Assembly: GCA_030068075.1 (NCBI GenBank)
Contig: CM057826.1
Span: forward strand, 100,669,687-100,733,686
Length of the DNA stretch: 64,000 bases
Reading direction: 5' to 3'
Origin: Paguma larvata
Taxonomy: Eukaryota > Chordata > Mammalia > Carnivora > Viverridae
The position numbers and the translations under genes are program-made. Positions 57,565-64,000 of this stretch are shown here, piece by piece (within the stretch, counting starts at the first letter, position 1; every line of letters begins with the position of its first letter). A model generated the notes under the pieces. The model was not told the origin of the DNA. It made no database searches and worked only from the letters and a program-made list of their open reading frames with translations.

Positions 57565-58974
57565 CTTGCCACAAAAAGAGACACTCAGATCAATGAAACA
57601 GAATAGAGAACCCAGAAATGAACCCACAAATGTATGGCCAACTTATCTTTGACAAAGCAGGAAAGAATATCCAATGGAATAAAGACAGTCTCTTCAGCAA
57701 GTGATGCTGGGAAAACTGGATAGCGACATGCAGAAAAATGAACCTGGACCACTTTCTTAGACCTTCACAAAAATAAACTCAAAATGGATGAACGACCTAA
57801 ATGTAAGATAGGAAGCCATCAAAATCCTAAAGAAGAACGCACACAAAAATCTCTTTGACCTCAGCTGCAGCAACTTTTACTCAACATATCTCAAGATGCA
57901 AGGGAAATAAAAGCAAAAGTGAACTATTGGGACCTCATCAAAACAAAAAGTTTCTGCAAAGTGAAGGAAACAATCAGCAAAACTAAAAGGCAACTGATGG
58001 AATGGGATGAGATATTTACAAATGGCATATCAGATAAAGGGTTAGTATCCAAAATCTATTAAGAACTTGTCAAACCCAACACTCAAAAATCAAATAATCC
58101 AGTAAAGAAATGGGCAAAAGACATGAATACACACTTCTCCAAAGAAGACATCCAGATGGCAAACAGACACATGAAAAAATGCTCAACATCACTCATCGTC
58201 AGGGAGATACAAATCAGAATCACAATGAGATACCACCTCACACCTGTCAAAATGGCTAACATCAACAACTCAGACAACAACAGATGTTGGCAAGGATTCA
58301 GAGAAAGAGGATCTCTTTTGCACTGCTGGTGGGAATGCAAACTGGTGCGGCCACTCTGTAAAACAGTATGGAAGTTTCTCAAAAAATTAAAAATAGAACT
58401 ACCAGCAATTGCACTACGAGGTATTTACCCAAGGGATATAGGTGTGCTGCTTCAAAGGGTCACATGCACCCCGATGTTTATAGGAGTGCTGTAGATAATA
58501 GCCAAAGTATGGAAAGAGTCCAACTGTCCATCGAAGGATGAATGGACAAAGATGATGTGGTATATATATATATATATAATGGAATATTGCTCAGTGATCA
58601 AAAGGAATGAAATCTTGCCATTTTCAACTACCTGGAATGGATGGAACTGGATGGTATTACGCTATGCAAAATGAGTCAGTCCAAGAAAGATAAATATCAT
58701 ATGACTTCATTCATATGAGGAATTTAAGATACAAAACAGATGAACATAAGAGAAGGGAAGCAAAAATAAGAAAAATAAAGGGAAAGGGACAAAACACAAG
58801 AGACTCTTAAATATAGAGAACAAACAGAAGGTTACTGGAGCGTTGTGGGAGGAAGAACGGGCTAAATGGGTAAGAGGCATTAAGGAATCTACTCCTGAAA
58901 TCGTTATTGCACTATATGCTAACTAACTTGGATATACATTAAAAAATAAAATACTTAACTTAAAAAAAAAGAAA
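57565..58974 (+). mobile_element. 5'-truncated L1 LINE with TSD, inserted into L2
   Basis: A 1.4-kb L1 3' end in the plus orientation with an A-rich tail. Flanks AAGAGGTCAGAGAA (57551-57564) and AAGAAGTCAGAGAA (58975-58988) differ at one base. L2 sequence resumes after it, so the insertion point is inside the older element. It is more decayed than the L1 at 21475, with several stops and frameshifts, and contains a (TA)9 run near 58560-58580. Confidence 0.94.
58123..58494 (+). pseudogene. L1 ORF2 C-terminal remnant
   Basis: Open for 123 codons: [19 protein letters not shown], then [19 protein letters not shown] and [10 protein letters not shown], the C-terminal Cys-rich region of L1 ORF2. It lacks endonuclease and RT domains and ends early at a stop in the former coding region. 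Confidence 0.85.
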
Positions 58975-58988
58975 AAGAAGTCAGAGAA

Positions 58989-59320
58989 GAAAGAACCAGC
59001 AAAGGAGAGGAGCGAGGAGCAACCAGTGAGGTAGGAAGACCACCGGGAGTATGAAATGTCCTGGAGGGCAAGTGAGAACACATGTGACAAAACAGGAAGG
59101 ATATGCCATACCATACGAGGTCTAAGAAATCACCACTGTACGTCAAAGACCAATGGGGGTAGCCAATAACCTCGACGAGATAGTCTCTATGATGGATGAG
59201 GACTAAAAGCCTTACAGACTGGGTTCAAGAGACTCGGAGAAGATGAATTTGAGGCCATGAATAAAAATGACTTTTTTGGAGGAGGTTGCCCAATATAGCA
59301 ATAAAACTGTGAACATCTGG
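58989..59320 (-). mobile_element. L2 LINE, reverse-transcriptase portion (continuation beyond the L1)
   Basis: Continues the reversed L2: 'GAAGACCACCGGGAGTATGAAATGTCCTGGAGGGCAAGTGAGAACACATG' and 'GATGGATGAGGACTAAAAGCCTTACAGACTGGGTTCAAGAGACTCGGAGAAGATGAATTTGAGG' follow the reverse complement of the L2 RT region around the DLSAAFD box. The upstream L2 5' part is not seen past about 59320. Confidence 0.75.
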
Positions 59321-59424
59321 TGGGAAAGCAGGGCAAGAGAAAGTTTATGGAGATGGAACTACTGTAGCATGCTTGTGTGCAGTCAAGCATGATACAGAAG
59401 AGGGAGAATCTGCGGTTTAAGAGA

Positions 59425-59760
59425 GTGGAGTTTTTCTTAATTGAGTTGTAACTGACATCTAACCTTGTGTAAGTTTAAGGTGTACAACATATTGATTTGA
59501 TACATTTATACATTGCAATATGATTCCCACCACTGTGTTACCTAACACCTCTACTGTGAAACATAATTATTTCTTTTTTTATGATGAGTATGATTAAGAT
59601 CTAATCTCCAGGCAACTTTTAAGTTTATAATATAGTATTCTGGACTGTAACCATGTGGACTGTGACGTGGATTGGATTCTCAAAAATTTATTTATCCAAC
59701 AGGTTCAAGTTTGTACCCTTAACCAACAACTTCTCAAAGTCCCCACCCACCATGAGGTGG
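59425..59760 (+). mobile_element. Old L1-type LINE fragment
   Basis: 'TTAATTGAGTTGTAACTGACATCTAACCTTGTGTAAGTTTAAGGTGTACAACATATTGATTTGATACATTTATACATTGCAATATGATTCCCACCACTGTGTTACCTAACACC' is a widespread mammalian L1-associated sequence, with the later 'AGGTTCAAGTTTGTACCC'. The orientation and subregion within L1 are not certain. Confidence 0.7.
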
Positions 59761-60059
59761 TTTCTTCTGACTAGGCGAGAGGAGACAGGAGGGGGGCACT
59801 TAGACAGGGACGGGCCTTAGACAGGAGCATGATTAGTTAATTAGGACTATTCTCTGAAGAGCATGCATGGTTACCTAAGCAACAAGCAGGAAGAAAGGAG
59901 ACGGGAAGACACTGGGTGGGTGACTCTCTGGAAACTGTCCTCTGTTTCTATTTTCTCACCAACGTAGGGATCAAGTTCGTCAGCTCAGAGTGAAGATGGA
60001 AGAAAACATTCAAAGTCTGAGGGGGAGAGGGGATCAGAAAAAGTCACCTAAAAACAAGG

Positions 60060-60480
60060 CATCTTGGTTATTAAATAAGATAATAAAATATTCAATTATT
60101 CAACTCAATAAGCTAAAAGAAAATCAAATAAACCTAAGGGAACCAAAAGAAAGAACCATTAAAAAGATAAAACAGAAATTAAGGGATTAGAATGTAAGCA
60201 GTAGAAGAGCTGGTTCTTTGAAAAGATCAATAAAATAAAGAAACCTCTTGCAAAGCTCATTAAGAGGGAAAATAGAATTGTACAACACTGGAAATAAGAA
60301 AATGGATAGAAGTCAAACAGACAAAAGAGATTTAAGACACGTATAAGGGAATATATATGATTTTATGCTGAAAATTGGAAATGCTCGATGAAAGAGAGGA
60401 TTCCTAAGAAAATACAAATTGTCAAAACTGACTCGAGAAGTAGACTTTGAACAATTCAATAAACATACGGAAATAGACAA
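60060..60480 (+). mobile_element. Old L1 LINE, ORF2 internal fragment
   Basis: 'GAAGAGCTGGTTCTTTGAAAAGATCAATAAAATAAAGAAACCTCTTGCAAAGCTCATTAAGAGG' (60207-60270) encodes the L1 ORF2 segment SWFFEKINKI-KPLAKLIK, between endonuclease and RT. It is followed by 'AATTGTCAAAACTGACTCGAGAAGTAGACTTTGAAC'. Frameshifted and decayed. Confidence 0.82.
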
Positions 60481-60484
60481 TGTT

Positions 60485-60820
60485 GATAATGATTTTACAG
60501 GAGGGCGCTATTAAACCTTAAGAGACAGAATTTTTACGCTTTTTAAAATGTTACACGGTACAGAAAAAATAAAAAACAAGGAAAGTTTCATTTTATAAAA
60601 TCCAGCATAACCTTAACATGGAAACTCCAAAAATAATAGTGTAAGACATATAAATCCATCTTATTTATAAATATAAATCAAGAATCCTAACATAATTATC
60701 AAATCACATACAGCTATAATGTGCTCACACTATTAGACGCCAAAATTGCATTTGAAAAAAATAAAGAAATAAATCATTCCTGCTAAAAATTTTACTTAAC
60801 TCACATTAAGCAGCATTTTT
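60485..60820. other. Unique AT-rich intronic sequence
   Basis: No gene seen. 'ATAACCTTAACATGGAAACTCCAAAAATAATAG' may belong to the preceding L1, but I cannot align it. Confidence 0.4.
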
Positions 60821-60821
60821 C

Positions 60822-60978
60822 GGGGTGCCTAGATGGCTCTGTAAGTTAAGCGTACAACTTCGGCTCAGAGTCAGGATCGCATGGCTTGTGGGCTCGAGCC
60901 CCAGGCCCACAATGGACTCTCTGCTGTCAGCTCAGAACCCGCTTCGAATCCTCTGTCTCTCTCTCAAAAATAAACAAC
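60822..60978 (+). mobile_element. CAN-SINE (feline type), shortened
   Basis: GGGGTGCCTAGATGGCTCTGTAAGTTAAGCG head, 'GGGCTCGAGCCCCAGG', 'CTCTCTGCTGTCAGCTCAGAACCCGCTTCG', then a short CT block and AAAAATAAACAAC. Much of the CT-rich block is lost. Diverged. Confidence 0.88.
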
Positions 60979-60984
60979 ATCTTT

Positions 60985-63900
60985 CACTAACCAGTAGCTA
61001 AGATCCTGTTTCATGATGAACTTCCAAAGTCCTTCCATTAGCCTCAGAAGCACAGACTATGTGCTCAACCAACACTAGCTGGTTTTTGTTGTTGTTGTTG
61101 TTGTTGTTATTATATTAGAACAAGAAAGTCTGTTCCTCTGCCTGCTCCTACCACTAATATTTAACATCTCTATATAAAGGTAACTGTTTTCTGTCCTCAA
61201 CGAAGTTAAGGATTCAACAACTATGGCCAATGCTTAAAATATAAACATAAATTCAGGCAGGCTGATCATAAACTTTTCTGAAAATAAAACACAAATATTC
61301 TAAAGGAAAAAAGTGTTTTAATTACATTTTGTTTTAACCATGTAGTAGATCTTGGTGTTTGTCCTAATTACAATGGTTCGGGGAAAACAAAATTTTAAAA
61401 CAGTGAGGCAACAGTATTTTATTTCCACTCACTCTGTAAGAAGTTTAGGATAATATATAACCCATTGTATTAGGTCTTAATATTTACTCAGCTGATAGTT
61501 TATAAATAAGAAATTCTTCAGCCTAAGGAAGAAAACTTTAATAACTTGCCAGCTTTATTTCACTGTGAATTCCCATTGAGAAGAATTATTAGGAATTGAA
61601 GTATTTGGTTTTTTAAATTTTCCCCCAAAAAATTAGTTACATCCTCGCCTGAAACTCGGGAGGTTTGAGAAAGTTTTTAAAATTGCCAAGCAAAAGGAGG
61701 TAACCGAGGTGGAACCTTCGTGGTTGTAGTCAACTCTAGCACAAGGCAACCTCATGACAGCCACTATACTTAGATTCCTAGCTTCCCAAAGGAAAACAAT
61801 TTGCAAACACATGCAGTTCACTTCCGAAACTCACATCAACCGTTTTGTATTTGAAAGATGCATTGATCTTTCAGAGAATTCTGGAAATAAATTATTTTTT
61901 ATAAAATGCCACGATAGAACTGTACTAGCTGTTCCGAAGCATGTGAAAGATACAAGTATTAAGAATCAAAGAGGGTTACTCTTTGAAAGAGCAAAGTTTT
62001 ATTGAAGAACTCGACTGGAAGTCGAGCAAGAGACATAGAAGAAAAGCTGACTGGCAAAGAGAGTAACAGAGAAGGAGCAAGACCTCACAGACAGGTAAGT
62101 ATGAGGAGGAGAAAATGAGAATAACAAAGTATTATGGTAACAGGGTAGAGTCACAGTAAATTTGGGGAGATTAGGAATTCAGGTAAAGCTCAAACGTTGG
62201 TCTTTCTTGAAACAGTTAAACTGTATTATTATCAAATACAACATTCTGTAGCAGATATGTTTAAGGTTGTCTACCAAGCCCACACCCCCCTTCTCACAGC
62301 AGCCATGTTTACACCACACGACTATGCCAAAGCCAGTAGCCCTGAGGTAGCCACCTCATCACACTGAGCCAGTCATGCTCACAAGAGCCTGCCTCTGCCG
62401 GGCACTTGAACTTGTCCTAGGCCTTCAAATTTGGCAGATTTCTAAAGAGTCTTACTAAGAAAAGCCTCTACTAAACTAACAAAACACCAGCATGAGGAAG
62501 AGGCCATGTGTCTGATTTCATGAGCAAGAAGACTTAGTAATTTAACCACCCATACTTAATGGTAAACTTTAAGATACTTCAAAAAATACCTTCTAATGTG
62601 TCCCCTCTCATTTTGCTTATGCTTTATTTCCCTGGTAAACAAAAAACTAGTTTTAAACGTACATATCATCCATATTATCCCACAGATACTGAAAGGAGTC
62701 TTTGAAAGAAAGACATTTTTTTACAGCCTACAGGATGTGAGCCCCTGTGCAATGGCCAAGAGCAACAAAACACAGTCACAGCTGAAGTGAAGTCCCTCAT
62801 GCCCCAGCAAGAGCTCAGGGACGCAGGAAGGGTAACAGCTGTGTGGAGGTGGTGGGAACCAGGCCCAGACTCCGCTGTCACACGGCTTCCTTCGATCTTA
62901 GCAGTGCTAAGCCTAACTGGGAATGACGAAGACAACTAACAATGAGGAGGATCCCAACGATAATGAGTAGAGATAATCTTCAGGAAACCTTTTATAAATA
63001 TGAGCATAAAGGAGATTAGATCCAGCCTCCACCACACCAAACAGAGGCCAAGGACACACACAAAAAAAACAACCTCATACTGAAATGCTTGGAAGAATTT
63101 TCTAACGTGGAGATCTATTAAATGCCTAGCAACCTCCCCAGGGAAATAGCAGCGAAGTCACTCAGAGTGGAGCGAGAAATTCATTTCTGAAAGCCTCTTT
63201 TCCAACTTGGGAAATTTAACTCTATGCCTTTGTAGTCCCCAGAGACAACGTGGCTGAGGCTGTACTGGGTGTAACCATATGTCAAAACTAATACATTGGA
63301 TATGCTTCTCACTCACAGTTCGTTAGAAAATAGTCAAAACTAAAAGTGCCACAGGAGTCTTTTCTTTATGGACAGAAGCATAAGCTGTGACTTTATAACA
63401 TTAAAAATTCTTTGTCCTTTACCTAATAATTATTTAAATAAGAAATGTTTAAAAGACCACAGAAATACGCAGTTCATTTCGTGAGGGGAGGGAGGGGGCA
63501 GCAAAGTTGGCCAGCTTTCTTTCTTTAACAAAGCATTTTTACCAAAAATGAATCTTTTCTGTCCATCCCCCCTGACCTGGCTAAAAAGTCCCTGTCAAAC
63601 CCTGGGTCCTCACCCTTCATGACTCAGTTTAGGATTCAGTCCAAGGTTCACCAGGAGACCCTACACACCATGGAAACCTTTACTCCCCTCTAGCTCAGGG
63701 TTCATCACCTTGGGTCTGATGGCCAGTCTCCCCCTGCAGACCAGAGATGAAAACAAGAAAAACAAAACTAAATGGACCAAGGATTAAAACAAACCAGAAG
63801 CAACATATTCCTTTAAGAGGCAGGGGAATATGAGGAGAAACTCAAATGGAGAAGAAAGGACACCAGGACAAACACTTTTGAATGAATCACACCAACAATG

Positions 63901-64000
63901 TTCCCAGTGAGTAGAAATTATTTTTTATAATGGGCCTCCTGATGCAAAACTGAAGATGACACTGATACAAATACATTTTCCCCAAAATCATAGGCCACAC
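60985..64000. other. Unique intronic sequence
   Basis: About 3 kb with only a (TTG)n run (61084-61110) and short homopolymers. No exon with splice signals; open frames up to 86 codons have no motifs. Confidence 0.45.
61084..61110. repeat. (TTG)n microsatellite
   Basis: About seven GTT/TTG units followed by TTATTAT. Confidence 0.9.

Larger units (their letters stand above)
25493..64000 (-). other. MAST4: MAST4 intron upstream of the exon (partial)
   Basis: By inference, everything at higher coordinates than the exon is the preceding intron of the minus-strand gene, continuing beyond the window. I found no second open segment with flanking splice signals. The intron is dominated by SINE, L1, L2, MIR and LTR remnants and AT-rich unique DNA. 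MAST4 is known for very long 5' introns, which fits. An unrecognised small exon or a nested non-coding transcript cannot be excluded by eye. Confidence 0.7.

Overview
This window is non-coding nuclear DNA from a carnivoran mammal, almost certainly a cat-like one (Feliformia, probably Felidae). The main evidence is a set of 23 tRNA-derived CAN-SINE copies whose 3' half has the feline form (a 'GTGCTGACAGC' segment, then CT-rich sequence and an AATAAA-bearing A-rich tail), plus recent 5'-truncated L1 copies. There are no bacterial-type operons, and almost every long open frame is a repeat fossil or chance.

I find one real protein-coding exon, on the minus strand at 25339-25492. It is 154 bp, has a textbook acceptor (pyrimidine tract plus CAG) and donor (GTGAGT), and stays open throughout. 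It encodes the N-terminal region of MAST4, a microtubule-associated serine/threonine kinase, recognised from PFRKCSNPDV, KRQLSEDG and RRGSLGGAL. The rest of the window is best read as the two introns around it. The upstream intron is at 25493-64000 and the downstream intron at 1-25338. No other exon could be recognised.

Layout by coordinate: 1-9.4 kb holds old intronic sequence, an old L1 3' end (4.5-5.0 kb) and SINEs. 13.7-16.0 kb holds four SINEs, two of them an inverted pair, and a GATA microsatellite. 16.2-18.2 kb is an L2 LINE broken by an antisense L1, followed by an ERVL-MaLR LTR. 19.5-21.0 kb holds a second MaLR LTR and a clear MIR. 21.5-22.8 kb is a young L1 with target-site duplications. 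24.1-25.2 kb is a nest of old L1, SINE and a tiny inverted (twin-primed) L1, right beside the MAST4 exon. 29.6-30.4 kb is L2. 32.3-33.2 kb holds an L2 fragment, a MaLR LTR and MER5A. 37.54-37.97 kb is a diverged tandem array of ~109-bp units that I cannot assign to any family. 43.2 kb holds a hAT MITE. 44.4-51.3 kb holds six SINEs. 52.1-53.0 kb is L2. 56.4-59.3 kb is a reverse-oriented L2 with readable reverse-transcriptase remains, split by an L1 and containing a TGGAG pentamer expansion with a G-quadruplex motif. 59.4-60.5 kb holds old L1 pieces. The tail is mostly unique sequence.

Nothing here looks like a new multi-gene system. The observations most worth checking are the MAST4 exon, the ~109-bp tandem array, the twin-primed L1 within 165 bp of the splice donor, the split L2, and several repeat-free stretches that may be conserved regulatory elements. 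Family calls rest on recognising consensus motifs by eye. Repeat boundaries are approximate except where a target-site duplication is quoted.
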